In this document: piece by piece, positions 41,786 through 50,663 of the stretch
Numbering within the stretch: the first letter of the stretch is position 1
How the letters are laid out: the number at the start of each line of letters is the position of its first letter
DNA from: Pseudomonas sp. SJZ074
GTDB lineage: Bacteria > Pseudomonadota > Gammaproteobacteria > Pseudomonadales > Pseudomonadaceae
Reading direction: 5' to 3'
Assembly (NCBI RefSeq): GCF_007828215.1
Contig: NZ_VIUE01000010.1
Location: forward strand, 62,001-126,000
Length of the DNA stretch: 64,000 bases
Made by a program: the position numbers and the translations under genes
Notes under the pieces: model-generated
What the model was told of the DNA's origin: nothing
Databases searched by the model: none
What the model saw: the letters and a program-made list of their open reading frames with translations, nothing else

Positions 41786-42787
41786 TCACGTATTCAACGC
41801 CAACTGCGGTCTGTCCGGATCCAGCTGCATCCGCCTGAACTGCCCCGGCGGCAGCCCATGGATCTGGCGGAAGCGCCGTGAAAAATAAGCCTCGTCGGCG
41901 AATCCGCACAACCGCGCCACTTCACCCACGGGGCGGGTGCCATTGAGCAGGTAGTTGCGCGCCGCGTGCATTCTGCGCTCGAGCACCAGCTCGGTGAACG
42001 TCTTGCCGATTTCCTTGCGCAGCCAGTGGGTCAGGTAGGTCGGCGACAGGTAGGTTGCGGCGGCGACCTTGATCAGGTTGAGGTCGGGGTCGGCAATGTT
42101 CCTGCGCAGGTATTCGGACATTCTGCCCAATGCATCGCGTCGGCTGATCTCGGCCGCGTTCTCTTCGGCCAACTGCTTGAGCGGCTCGGCATACAAAGCA
42201 CAGACGCTGCCGATCAGTTGCAGCAACAACCCCTTGAGGATCTCCCGGGTGCCGAACTGGCGGTTCCTGTCCAGGACACGCATCTGCTCGATCAGTCCAC
42301 AGACTTTGGCGAAATCCTCCTGTCCCAGAATGAAATCCAGGTGCTCCTGGAAACGGAACGGCGATAACTCGGGTGCCAGCAGGATCGAGACTTCTTCCAG
42401 GTCCATCGGGTCGCACTGCAGATGGGGCAGCAGGAACGTCTGGGAGAAGTTGATCACTATGAAATTGCTCTCCGCCGGGTGCGGAATGACGTGCACGCGA
42501 TGGGGCAGGATGAACGCCAGGGTGTTGCGTGGGAACGGGCGTTCGACATGGCCGATGTGCTGCACGGTGTCGCCGCCCAGGTTGATCTGGATCTGGAAGT
42601 ACTCGTGGCGATGGGGGCTGGTTTCGGCGCGCCGACCCTTCTTGTCGCGGATGTAGAAGTCCGTCAGTTCGCTGCGTTGCTGCATGAAGTAGGTGGGGAC
42701 TTGGCTCGGTGATGACATCGCCTGGGGATCCTCGACAGCGGCTTGGGCGACGTGATTGTGAGGGTGTACCCAGCTGAATTTCAACAT
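41786..42787 (-). CDS. AraC family transcriptional regulator
   Basis: A 333-residue regulator. The N-terminal cupin-like domain (about 40-150) has ETSPHRHEYFQIQINLGGDTVQHIGHVERPFPRNTLAFILPHRVHVIPHP. Two C-terminal HTHs cover about 225-325 (DLNLIKVAAATYLSPTYLTHWLRKEIGKTFTELVLERRMHAARNYL and PVGEVARLCGFADEAYFSRRFRQIHGLPPGQFR). It is divergent from the MFS-FAH-SDR-dehydrogenase operon, which it probably activates. The start ATG at 42787 abuts a palindrome; the Met 24 codons later (MSSPSQ) is a credible alternative start. Confidence 0.9.
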   Translation of the reverse strand: MLKFSWVHPHNHVAQAAVEDPQAMSSPSQVPTYFMQQRSELTDFYIRDKKGRRAETSPHRHEYFQIQINLGGDTVQHIGHVERPFPRNTLAFILPHRVHVIPHPAESNFIVINFSQTFLLPHLQCDPMDLEEVSILLAPELSPFRFQEHLDFILGQEDFAKVCGLIEQMRVLDRNRQFGTREILKGLLLQLIGSVCALYAEPLKQLAEENAAEISRRDALGRMSEYLRRNIADPDLNLIKVAAATYLSPTYLTHWLRKEIGKTFTELVLERRMHAARNYLLNGTRPVGEVARLCGFADEAYFSRRFRQIHGLPPGQFRRMQLDPDRPQLALNT

Positions 42788-42800
42788 GTCATACGATGAC
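42788..42800. promoter_or_regulatory. Palindrome GTCATACGATGAC, GntR-type site
   Basis: GTCAT-ACG-ATGAC directly abuts the AraC start codon. Its core TCATACGATGA equals the core of the palindrome before the GntR gene (3891-3905). No GntR gene is present in this block. Confidence 0.5.
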
Positions 42801-43122
42801 GTCTGCTTGGAGCTGAGTTTTATCTGAGCAAAGGGAGGGGGGACTTGTCCAAAAAGCGTTATCTACGGGTTATGGATATTTTTCTTTTAAAACATGTAGT
42901 TATTTAAGTTTAAAGAAAGCATTCGCAAAAATTACAGCGCTGTTTTTTTTGGACAGCCTCATCGGCCGCTGCTCATCAGGAAAAAAATGATCTAACGCCT
43001 CAATTGATTTTGCATGGTTGTACGACCACATTGGCGGCCATGCAGCCGCTGCCTATCAAGGCCGATCAAGGCGTGCTGCTGGCACGTATTTCGATTCGTC
43101 TAACAATAATGAAGGGTCATCC
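42788..43122. other. Divergent control region of the AraC/MFS block
   Basis: A 335-base gap, AT-rich between 42880 and 42950. It holds the palindrome at 42788 and the perfect inverted pair TGTCCAAAAA (42846-42855) / TTTTTGGACA (42946-42955). No gene is evident. Confidence 0.6.
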
Positions 43123-44475
43123 ATGTCGAATTCCCACACCTCCCAGACCACCGCGCCGCCGCTGGCACCCAGCGTCGTGGATGCCGCCGCGTCTGCCCGG
43201 CTGCCGTCCCGCCGGCGTTGGTTCATGCTGTCGTTGCTGTTGATTGCGACGATCATCAACTACATCGATCGGGTGAACATCTCGATTGCGGCGCCTTTCC
43301 TGGCCAAGGACCTGGGCCTGGACAAGATCGAAATGGGCCTGATCTTTTCCGCCTTTGCCTGGACCTATGCCATCGCATTGGTGCCCGCCGGCTTCATCGC
43401 CGACCGCTTCGGTTCGCGGTTCACTTACGGGGTGTCGTTGATCAGCTGGTCGACAGTCACCGTCTGCCAGGGGCTTGCCACGGGATTCGCTTCGCTGTTT
43501 GGCCTGCGCCTTGCCGTCGGTGCGATGGAAGCGCCGGCATTTCCGGCCAACAGCCGGGCGGTCACGGTGTGGTTTCCGGCGCGGGAGCGGGGGCTGGCGA
43601 GCAGCATCTACGTCTGCGGCCAATACCTGGGGACGGCGTTGTTTACCGGTGCGCTGCTATGGCTGGCAACCACCTACGACTGGCGGCATGTGTTCTACAG
43701 TACCGGTGCATTGGGCATCGTATTCGGTGTGCTCTGGCTGTACCTGTACCGCGACCCGATGAACTGCAAGAAAGTCAGCAAGGAAGAGCTGAAATACATC
43801 GAGGCCGGGGGAGGGCTGGTCAAGAGCAGTCAGGAGCGCACCCGCTTCAACTGGCGGCAGATCGCCGAGCTGTTCAGCTATCGGCAGGTCTGGGCGATCT
43901 GCATCGGCAAGTTCGCCAGCACCTCGGCGCTGTACTTCTTTCTCACCTGGTTCCCGACCTACCTGATCGAAGAGCGTCAACTGACCATGATCAAGGCCGG
44001 GATCTTTGCCGTGCTGCCGTTCGTGGGCGCGACGGTGGGTATTCTGCTTGCCGGGATCATTTCCGACCTGCTGATCCGCCGTGGCTATTCCTTGTCCTTC
44101 GCCCGCAAGTTGCCGCTGGTGGTGGGCTCGATGCTGGGCATGTCCATCGTCCTGGTGAACTTTACCGACTCGAATGCCATCTGCATCGCCATCCTGACCA
44201 TCGCCTTCTTCGCCCAGGGCATTGCTTCGTCCTCCTGGGCCGCGGTGTCGGAAGTAGCACCCAAGGAACTCATCGGGCTCACCGGTGGGATTACCAGCCT
44301 GGCCGCCAACATCGGTGGCATCGTCACCCCTATCGTGATCGGCGCGATTGTCCACAAGACCGGCTCGTTTGCCTTGGCCTTCTGGTTTATTGGCGGCGTG
44401 GCGCTGGTGGGTACGTTGTCCTATTCGTTTCTGCTGGGGCGGCTGTATCGCATAGAACTCAAGACCCGGGCCTGA
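43123..44475 (+). CDS. MFS transporter (anion:cation symporter family)
   Basis: A 450-residue 12-helix transporter of the same family as the DgoT-like protein at 15738. Family marks include INYIDRVNISIAAPFLAKDLGLDKIEMGLIFSAFAWTYAIALVPAGFIADRF, AVGAMEAPAFPANSRAVTVWFPARERG and WFPTYLIEERQLTMIKAG. It likely imports an organic or sugar acid used by the downstream enzymes. The ATG at 43123 with GAAGGG upstream is preferred over a frame start at 43018. Confidence 0.9.
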   Translation: MSNSHTSQTTAPPLAPSVVDAAASARLPSRRRWFMLSLLLIATIINYIDRVNISIAAPFLAKDLGLDKIEMGLIFSAFAWTYAIALVPAGFIADRFGSRFTYGVSLISWSTVTVCQGLATGFASLFGLRLAVGAMEAPAFPANSRAVTVWFPARERGLASSIYVCGQYLGTALFTGALLWLATTYDWRHVFYSTGALGIVFGVLWLYLYRDPMNCKKVSKEELKYIEAGGGLVKSSQERTRFNWRQIAELFSYRQVWAICIGKFASTSALYFFLTWFPTYLIEERQLTMIKAGIFAVLPFVGATVGILLAGIISDLLIRRGYSLSFARKLPLVVGSMLGMSIVLVNFTDSNAICIAILTIAFFAQGIASSSWAAVSEVAPKELIGLTGGITSLAANIGGIVTPIVIGAIVHKTGSFALAFWFIGGVALVGTLSYSFLLGRLYRIELKTRA

Positions 44476-44573
44476 AACCTGTTTTTCTCCAAGACGAGGC
44501 GGCTTTTATCCAACTTTGCCAAGGATTGCCGCCGTACGCTGACGCCTCTACCAGGACTTTTATCAGGATGAAC

Positions 44574-45260
44574 ATGACCGAGTATGTCTTTACTCCAGAC
44601 CTGCCAGTGACTCTGCCGGTCGTCGGTATGCCACAGCGTTTTCCCGTCGGCCGGGTGTTTTGTGTCGGCCGCAATTATCCATGGCCTGATGCCCAGGGGC
44701 AGAACCGCCTGCCGCCGGTGTTCTTCATGAAACCGGCCAGCTGTGTGATGGATGCGGTCGGTGAAGTGCCGTTCCCGTCGGTGACTGAAGAGTTCGTCCA
44801 TGAAATCGAATTGGTCGTGGCCATCGGTGAGGGCGGCGCGAATATTCCCGAAGAGCAGGCGCTGGCTTATGTATGGGGCTATGCCGTGGGGCTTGACCTG
44901 ACGCGCCGTGATGTCCAGCGCCTGGCCAAGCGCAACGGTTTGCCGTGGGAGGGCGCCAAGGTGTTCGACGGCGCCGCGCCGATGACCGCCATCGTACCGG
45001 TCTCCAAGGCGGGTCATCCCGAAGGTGACTTGTGGTTGAACGTGAACGGCCAGGAGCGCCAGCGCGACAGCCTCGACAGCCAGATCTGGTCGGTCAGTGA
45101 AGTGGTCAGCCGGATCTCGCAATCGGTGGCGCTCAGGGCGGGGGACCTGATCATGACTGGCAGCCCGGCAGGCGTCGACGAACTGCGGCCCGGCGACATC
45201 ATCAACGCCGGCATCGACGGTGTCGGCCAACTGGAAATGCGGGTCGGCCAACGGCCTTGA
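44574..45260 (+). CDS. Fumarylacetoacetate hydrolase family protein (acylpyruvase-like)
   Basis: A 228-residue FAH-fold hydrolase of the short, fumarylpyruvate/acylpyruvase type. The start PVVGMPQRFPVGRVFCVGRNY, the metal site EFVHEIELVVAIGEGG (Glu-x-Glu type), a conserved Asp in GLDLTRRDVQ, and LIMTGSPAGVDELRPGD are all family features. It would cleave a C-C bond in a 2,4-diketo acid to give pyruvate plus a second acid. An alternative ATG lies at 44568. It stands between the MFS and SDR genes in one operon. Confidence 0.88.
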   Translation: MTEYVFTPDLPVTLPVVGMPQRFPVGRVFCVGRNYPWPDAQGQNRLPPVFFMKPASCVMDAVGEVPFPSVTEEFVHEIELVVAIGEGGANIPEEQALAYVWGYAVGLDLTRRDVQRLAKRNGLPWEGAKVFDGAAPMTAIVPVSKAGHPEGDLWLNVNGQERQRDSLDSQIWSVSEVVSRISQSVALRAGDLIMTGSPAGVDELRPGDIINAGIDGVGQLEMRVGQRP

Positions 45261-45302
45261 GCGCGACACTTGTCCTACTGATTCGAGAAAGGAAATGACA
45301 GC

Positions 45303-46061
45303 ATGTCCAACCCATTGAAAGTGGCTCTGGTCACCGGCGCTGGCAGCGGCATCGGCCGCGCCGTGGCCCTGGGCCTGATGGCAGACGGGTACACGTTGGT
45401 CTTGGCCGGACGCCGTCCCGAGCCTTTGCAGGCATTGGTCGAGCTGGCCGCCAGCGAGGGGCGGGAAGCGCTGGCGGTGCCTACCGATGTGCGCGATCAG
45501 GCGAGTGTCGACGCGCTATTTGCAACCATCACCGTGACGTTCGGACGCCTGGACGTGGTGTTCAACAACGCCGGGGTCAACACTGCGGCCGTACCGTTGG
45601 ATGAGTTGACGTTCGAGCAATGGCGCAACGTGATCGACACCAACCTCAACGGGGTTTTTCTTTGTGCCCGCGGAGCTTTCGGATTGATGCGCCGGCAACA
45701 GCCGCAGGGCGGGCGCATCATCAATAACGGTTCGATCTCCGCCCATACCCCGCGGCCGTTCAGCAGCGCCTACACCGCCAGCAAGCATGCGGTGTTGGGG
45801 CTAACCAAATCCCTGGCCCTGGACGGTCGGGCATTCAACATCGCCTGCAGCCAGCTTGACATCGGCAATGCCCTGACCGAAATGTCGGTGCGCATGACCC
45901 AGGGCGTGCGTCAAGCCAATGGCACCATCGCGGTAGAGCCGATGGTGGACGTCAAGCATGTGGCCGACGCCGTGCGCTACATGGCCGGCCTGCCGCTGTC
46001 GGCCAATGTCCTGAATATGACGGTCATGGCCACGGCCATGCCTTTTGCCGGTCGCGGTTGA
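45303..46061 (+). CDS. SDR family oxidoreductase
   Basis: A 252-residue classical [12 protein letters not shown] lies at 12-20, NNAGVN at about 90-95, and the catalytic Ser, Tyr and Lys in [22 protein letters not shown]. The SD GAAAGGAAATGACAGC precedes the ATG. In the operon it may oxidise a hydroxy group of a 2-keto-3-deoxy acid to a 2,4-diketo acid for the FAH hydrolase, as in oxidative L-fucose and L-rhamnose routes; this is inference from order only. Confidence 0.88.
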   Translation: MSNPLKVALVTGAGSGIGRAVALGLMADGYTLVLAGRRPEPLQALVELAASEGREALAVPTDVRDQASVDALFATITVTFGRLDVVFNNAGVNTAAVPLDELTFEQWRNVIDTNLNGVFLCARGAFGLMRRQQPQGGRIINNGSISAHTPRPFSSAYTASKHAVLGLTKSLALDGRAFNIACSQLDIGNALTEMSVRMTQGVRQANGTIAVEPMVDVKHVADAVRYMAGLPLSANVLNMTVMATAMPFAGRG

Positions 46062-46092
46062 GCCGGTTTTCTATTCGTTTGACGAGGTCCTC

Positions 46093-47049
46093 ATGAAACC
46101 AGAAGTCTTGCAACTCAGTCCGATCCTGATTCCTGAAATCAACACCCGGCTCAATGAGTTGTTTACAGTCAGGCGCTATTTTGAACAGACGGACAAACCG
46201 GCTTTTCTGCAAGAGCACGGCGCCCATATTCGTGGTGTGATCACCGGCGGGCATACCGGCATCAGCCAAGCGCTCATGGCTCAGTTACCCAACCTCGAAG
46301 TGGTGGCGGTCAACGGTGTGGGCACCGATGCGGTGGACCTGGCCTATGCGCGGGATCGCGGGATCCGCGTGACCGCCACCATCGGTGCGCTGACCGAAGA
46401 CGTTGCCGATCTGGCCGTCGGCCTATTGATTGCGGTGTGCCGTGGCCTGTGCACCGGCGATCGCTACGTGCGCTCGGGCCAATGGCCTCATAGCGCGACA
46501 CCGTTGGCGCCGTTGCCGCTGGCACGCCAGGTGTCCGCCATGCGTGTCGGCATCGTCGGCATGGGGCGCGTCGGTCGGGCCGTGGCAATGCGACTCGCCG
46601 CGTTCGGCTGCACGATCAGCTACACAGACCTGCAACCCATGAGCGATGTGGCTCACACTTTCATTGCCGATCTCAAGCAACTGGCCAGCGCCAGTGATGC
46701 CTTGATCCTGGCGGCCGCCGCCGACCAGGCCGAAGCCATCATCGATGCCCAGGTACTGAACGCCCTGGGCAAGGGTGGTTACCTGATCAACGTGGCCCGG
46801 GGCAAACTGGTCAACGAAGCCGACCTGGTGGCGGCGCTGGCCGCCGGCGACATTGCAGGGGCGGGACTGGATGTGTTCGTCGATGAGCCGAATGTTCCCG
46901 AGGCCTTGTTTGGCAACGAGCAGGTGGTACTGCAACCCCATCGCGCCAGCGCAACCCTGCAGACCCGCACACGAATGGGGGAAATGGTGGTGGCGAGCCT
47001 GGTGGACAGTTTTGCCGGGAAAGTGCCACACGGATGTGTGACGGGGTAA
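46093..47049 (+). CDS. D-isomer-specific 2-hydroxyacid dehydrogenase
   Basis: A 318-residue NAD(P)-dependent dehydrogenase. The Rossmann motif is VGIVGMGRVGRAVAMRLAAFG (about 155-175). The catalytic Arg is in NVARGKLVNEADLV, Glu in GLDVFVDEPNVPEAL, and His in VVLQPHRASAT. The sequence is of the glyoxylate/hydroxypyruvate or ketogluconate reductase branch. The ATG at 46093 with GACGAGG upstream is chosen over a frame start at 46045. Last gene of the operon. Confidence 0.92.
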   Translation: MKPEVLQLSPILIPEINTRLNELFTVRRYFEQTDKPAFLQEHGAHIRGVITGGHTGISQALMAQLPNLEVVAVNGVGTDAVDLAYARDRGIRVTATIGALTEDVADLAVGLLIAVCRGLCTGDRYVRSGQWPHSATPLAPLPLARQVSAMRVGIVGMGRVGRAVAMRLAAFGCTISYTDLQPMSDVAHTFIADLKQLASASDALILAAAADQAEAIIDAQVLNALGKGGYLINVARGKLVNEADLVAALAAGDIAGAGLDVFVDEPNVPEALFGNEQVVLQPHRASATLQTRTRMGEMVVASLVDSFAGKVPHGCVTG

Positions 47050-47079
47050 GGCTGTCACGCAGATTTGAACGTGCCACCG

Positions 47080-47106
47080 CCTTCGCGGGCAAGCCCGCTC
47101 CCACAG
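47080..47106. repeat. Single REP arm
   Basis: CGCCTTCGCGGGCAAGCCCGCTCCCACAGG is one right-hand REP without its partner, just after the dehydrogenase gene. Confidence 0.8.
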
Positions 47107-47148
47107 GCCCGGTGGCGTACGCAAATGCCTCGTACACCTCGAATCCAA

Positions 47149-47239
47149 TGTGGGAGCTAGCCTGCTCGCGATAGCGGTGGGTCAGCTTGCGGTGATGTTG
47201 GCCGTGCCGACGCCATCGCGGGCAAGCCCGGCTCCCACG
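47149..47239. repeat. REPIN
   Basis: TGTGGGAGCTAGCCTGCTCG on the left and CGGGCAAGCCCGGCTCCCAC on the right enclose 50 bases. The right arm has an extra G. Confidence 0.88.
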
Positions 47240-47340
47240 GTGTTTCTGCGACACCGCGCAATCCTGCTGGTCAGGTCCAGCAGAGTGCCGGGAAGGTGGC
47301 GTTGTGGGGATGAGGTTCATCGGCTCTTGACTGCACAGAT

Positions 47341-48159
47341 CTACTGGACAGTGACAACGCCAGGCACCTCCATGTTTATCCGGCGCCAGAACGCTTCGGC
47401 AAAGCTGTAGACCGAGAAGGCGATCAGTCCCAGGGCCATCAGCATCAGAACGATACCGCCGGCGGGCAGGTCCTGGAGGGCATCGAGCGCTTCCCTCATT
47501 CCCGGTGGATCCATGGCCTGGTAACTCGAACCACTGATCATCAGCAGGAAGGCGATTTCTATGAAGACCACGCCACGGGCGATGAGACCGAATCGCGACA
47601 CTGGACGGACGTAGCGCATCACGTCTTCGTCCGCTTCGAAGTACTTCTCGAACGAAGCCTTCCAGCCCTTGATGATATGAGCGAGGCCGGTGCCCAGCGG
47701 GACCAGTGCAACCAGATAGATCAATACATTGGAGTGTTCCCAGGACAGCAGATGGGCCAGCAAGTCCCGGGTTTGTCCACCGCCTGAGCCGCTGGAGCTT
47801 CTAAGGCCGCTGATAAGCAGGCCCAACGCAAAAAAGGCCAGCGCACCGTTGACTGCACCTCCCGCCAGCAGACCTGCACGTATCACCAGGCCTTTCAGGT
47901 CTTTGCCATGATGGTCCACGTCTCGTGTCGCTTGCAGGATGCGCCAGCCGGCGAAGGCGAGCAGGCCTGCCACCACCAGCCCGACCAATACGTGCCCGAA
48001 TGGCTGGCTCAGCAATGCCTCCAGGCTTTTGTGGCTGTCCTTGGGTTTGCTCGAATCCTGAGCCGCCAGCAAAGCGAAAATGCCGATGATCAAGTAGATA
48101 ATGCCTCGGGCGGCGTAACCGCCCCGAGCGAGTACAACAAGGCCCTTTTGTGCGGACAT
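47341..48159 (-). CDS. DUF1206 membrane protein
   Basis: A 272-residue integral membrane protein with three repeats of a two-helix unit. Each repeat begins with an Arg-Gly-Φ-Ile/Phe pattern (GYAARGIIYLIIGIFALLAA, GLVIRAGLLAGGAVNGALAFFALG, FGLIARGVVFIEIAFLLMIS). This is DUF1206, a family of unknown function. The start after AGACCATG-adjacent CATCTCCGGAATCAGACC is plain. It stands alone. Confidence 0.88.
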   Translation of the reverse strand: MSAQKGLVVLARGGYAARGIIYLIIGIFALLAAQDSSKPKDSHKSLEALLSQPFGHVLVGLVVAGLLAFAGWRILQATRDVDHHGKDLKGLVIRAGLLAGGAVNGALAFFALGLLISGLRSSSGSGGGQTRDLLAHLLSWEHSNVLIYLVALVPLGTGLAHIIKGWKASFEKYFEADEDVMRYVRPVSRFGLIARGVVFIEIAFLLMISGSSYQAMDPPGMREALDALQDLPAGGIVLMLMALGLIAFSVYSFAEAFWRRINMEVPGVVTVQ

Positions 48160-48416
48160 GGTCTGATTCCGGAGATGTGATAAGGAGAAGACCCGTCGAG
48201 GTGGGAGGCGTTCGATCGAAGTGAAAGGCTGCGTAGCGGTGGCATGGGAGGATGGCTGCGGGAGCCCGTTACAGAGTTTTGTGGCTTGCGGGTTCGTTTC
48301 GCCTCATCAGTCGGTGTGTCGACGCTTCGAGGCCCGAACAGCCTTGTCGGTTCTGGAACGCCATCCCCCAATCGACTGATCTACAATGGCCTCTCTTCAG
48401 CAGAGGCCGGTCTCTC

Positions 48417-49445
48417 GTGGATGTGTTTTCCCTGATCTACAAACGGCTGATCGAGTGGGTCATCACACCCATTACCGAACAGTTCTACAGCATTTTCAGC
48501 TTCAATGGCCGTCTCGGGGTTTTGTTCCTCTGCGCCTCCTATGGCGTGGCTTATGGCTTGTTCCGCTTCAGGAAGCACCACGGGCTGACCGTCGCTCATT
48601 CGTTCTGGCAGTTCATCGGTGGCAGTCAGGTGTATTTTCATCGCTCTGCGTGGCTGGATTGCCGGTACTACCTACTGCGCAAGATCCTCAAGCTCGCACT
48701 GGTATTGCCCATCGTTCATCTGGTCGATCCGTACATCCTGCGATCCGGAGACTACCTGGCATTCTTCAACAACCTCTGGGGCGCGCGGCCGCGTCTGGGG
48801 GACGGGTTATCGCTGGCCTTGCTCTATGGGCTGGGGGTGTTCCTGGTGAAAGACTTCGCCCACTACTGGGTGCACCGGGCGTTTCACTCGCGCTGGTTGT
48901 GGGCTTTTCACAAAGTCCATCATTCAGCACCGGTGCTGGTACCGGTGACGGCGAGCCGGATTCATTTTGTGGAGAGGATTGTCGGAACCCTGAGCATTAC
49001 CGCCTGCCTTGGCCTCTACGTCGGTACTTTCTGGTACCTGAGCGGCGGTGAGATCAGCCACTATAGGCTGTTCGGTGTGACCTACGTGGTGTTCATCTTC
49101 AATAGCCTGGCGGCCAATCTGCGCCATACCCACGTCTGGCTGTCATTCGGCCCGGTGCTCGAACACGTGCTGAACAGCCCCGCCCAGCACCAGATCCACC
49201 ACAGCGATGCGCCACGTCACTTCAACCGTAACTTCGGCACGAACCTGTCGCTCTGGGACTGGATGTTCGGCACGCTCTATGTCACCAGCGCCCGGCCCGA
49301 ACCTCTGCGCTTTGGCACTGGGGAACAGGATCACCAGCGATACCTGACGGTGTACAGCCTGATCGTCACGCCCTTTGTCGACATTGCCGGCAAGTTGCCG
49401 GGGAAACGCTTGCGAGGCATCAAGACGCAGACGCCATATTCATAG
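48417..49445 (+). CDS. Sterol desaturase / fatty acid hydroxylase family protein
   Basis: A 342-residue membrane di-iron enzyme. The His clusters HYWVHRAFH, HKVHHS and HQIHHSD match the HX3-4H, HX2HH and HX2HH sites. Four to five hydrophobic segments precede and separate them. Such enzymes hydroxylate or desaturate lipids using O2; substrate unknown. The GTG at 48417 (SD AGAGG) gives MDVFSLIYKRLIEWV; the frame further upstream is not credible protein. Confidence 0.88.
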   Translation: MDVFSLIYKRLIEWVITPITEQFYSIFSFNGRLGVLFLCASYGVAYGLFRFRKHHGLTVAHSFWQFIGGSQVYFHRSAWLDCRYYLLRKILKLALVLPIVHLVDPYILRSGDYLAFFNNLWGARPRLGDGLSLALLYGLGVFLVKDFAHYWVHRAFHSRWLWAFHKVHHSAPVLVPVTASRIHFVERIVGTLSITACLGLYVGTFWYLSGGEISHYRLFGVTYVVFIFNSLAANLRHTHVWLSFGPVLEHVLNSPAQHQIHHSDAPRHFNRNFGTNLSLWDWMFGTLYVTSARPEPLRFGTGEQDHQRYLTVYSLIVTPFVDIAGKLPGKRLRGIKTQTPYS

Positions 49446-49589
49446 CGCCTGTCGTTGCAGCCTCAGCGGATACAAGAAAACAAGAAACCTCCTACTTCCC
49501 ATACAGAAACGTCCAAAGCCAAGAAGAGTTATCGTGCAATCTCAACGTTTAAGGCCTTGAAATGAGGTCGCATCCTTGGGAGGTTGGGA

Positions 49590-49778
49590 ATGGAGTCGCG
49601 TGTCGTGAAGCTTGAGACCCATGTCGAATATATCCGGCATGAACTGAACGGGATGGGCGTGGACCTGCGGGAACATCGCACTGAAACCAGGCTGGACTTC
49701 AGGGTTCTGTTCGCGGCCTTGATCGTGGCCTCACTGGGACTGGCCGGGATGATGGCCAAGGGGTTTGGCTGGTTATAA
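49590..49778 (+). CDS. Small membrane protein with coiled-coil N-terminus (62 aa)
   Basis: A 62-residue protein. Residues 1-38 (MESRVVKLETHVEYIRHELNGMGVDLREHRTETRLDF) are a charged heptad-like helix. The rest (VLFAALIVASLGLAGMMAKGFGWL) is a membrane helix. The layout resembles hemolysin XhlA-like proteins. SD GGGAGG precedes ATG by 7 bases. It lies between the hydroxylase and the DUF6124-type gene. Confidence 0.7.
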   Translation: MESRVVKLETHVEYIRHELNGMGVDLREHRTETRLDFRVLFAALIVASLGLAGMMAKGFGWL

Positions 49779-49835
49779 GTGAAAGCCCCTGATTCGAGCC
49801 GAGTCGGGGGCTTCGGTTTCCAGCATGTCCACGCC

Positions 49836-50114
49836 TTACAGAGCGGAGCCGGCGGGTGCTGCATCCAGGCGTCGTGCAATCACGTCCATCACATCACAGC
49901 CATCGCGCAGGGAGATGCAGCAAAGCTGCGCCAGGTCCTGAAGTGTCGAGGGATCGATAGGGCGTTCGTCACGCATCGCGATATTTTCCAGGAACTGGGT
50001 GACGGCGCGGATTCGGTAGCCTGCTGCGTCAAGGAGTACGTGGAGCGGGGCGGTGGTGTCGACGTATAAGGGTTGGTCGTCGGCGTTGCTGGTAAGGCTC
50101 ATGTAGCGGTTCAT
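49836..50114 (-). CDS. DUF6124/DUF3077 family protein
   Basis: A 92-residue protein with DQPLYVDTTAPLHVLLDAAGYRIRAVTQFLENIA and a C-terminal ...LAQLCCISLRDGCDVMDVIARRLD. From memory this is the small Pseudomonas family DUF3077/DUF6124, present in many paralogues. The ATG at 50114 is preferred because AAGGAA lies 7 bases upstream. A long structured leader of about 230 bases precedes it. Function unknown. Confidence 0.8.
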   Translation of the reverse strand: MNRYMSLTSNADDQPLYVDTTAPLHVLLDAAGYRIRAVTQFLENIAMRDERPIDPSTLQDLAQLCCISLRDGCDVMDVIARRLDAAPAGSAL

Positions 50115-50345
50115 ATCAATTCCTTGTGTCATGAATGAACTGTCACGCTTCGTCGCCAAACGAAGGGTGACAGCTGTACGCAGGTTGGCGAACCGGAGAC
50201 ACAAGGAGCCGGCAGACCCTAAGGCCTCCCGCGCACAGCTGCCATAAAGACAGTTCTGTGAGCACAAGGGTGCTGCTGCCATAGCAGAAAGCACCGTTGC
50301 ACTTGTGTCAATCGGGTCGCCAAACCCGGTCGCCATCTGGACGAC
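50115..50345 (-). promoter_or_regulatory. Structured 5' leader of the DUF6124-type gene
   Basis: On the minus strand the leader runs from a likely start near 50345 to the ATG at 50114. A hairpin at 50141-50173 pairs CTGTCAC with GTGACAG and CTTCGT with ACGAAG. Upstream sequence reading TGTGTCTCCGGTTCGCCAAC recalls leaders I have seen before other members of this gene family. Confidence 0.5.
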
Positions 50346-50350
50346 GCCAA

Positions 50351-50384
50351 AACTATAGTCGCCGCGGCAAAAATGACACAAGGG
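50351..50384 (-). promoter_or_regulatory. Promoter of the DUF6124-type gene
   Basis: Minus-strand TTGTGT, 18-base spacer, TATAGT, 230-240 bases ahead of the start codon. Confidence 0.6.
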
Positions 50385-50663
50385 TTTGATTAGGCAGACG
50401 ATTCCCAATGTTATGTAGGAAGTTGCCAATAGCTGGTGCGAAGCTTTTTGTCGGCTGTTCACGATGCGCCAACCCGATTTTCCCAAGGTATGTAGGACAT
50501 CGCCGTAGGTTAATCAGCCATCTCTGCAACCCTCCCACGATTTAATACGCTCCATCCTTCAGAATCCGTCGCACATTCCCACACTCAGCGGGATAATACG
50601 CACCGGTCTGAAGCCGGAGCGCTTCGTACCTCGATTGAATGGGCGGCAGAAGGATCTAACGCA
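50385..50663. other. Intergenic region before the histidine kinase
   Basis: Holds two similar blocks, TATGTAGGAAGTTGCC (near 50413) and TATGTAGGACATCGCC (near 50489), 76 bases apart, and then the kinase leader. No gene is evident. Confidence 0.4.

Noticed and set aside
43218..44573. Upstream extension of the FAH frame through the MFS gene
   Set aside because: The extension is out of frame with the MFS protein and has no recognisable sequence; the FAH protein starts at 44574.
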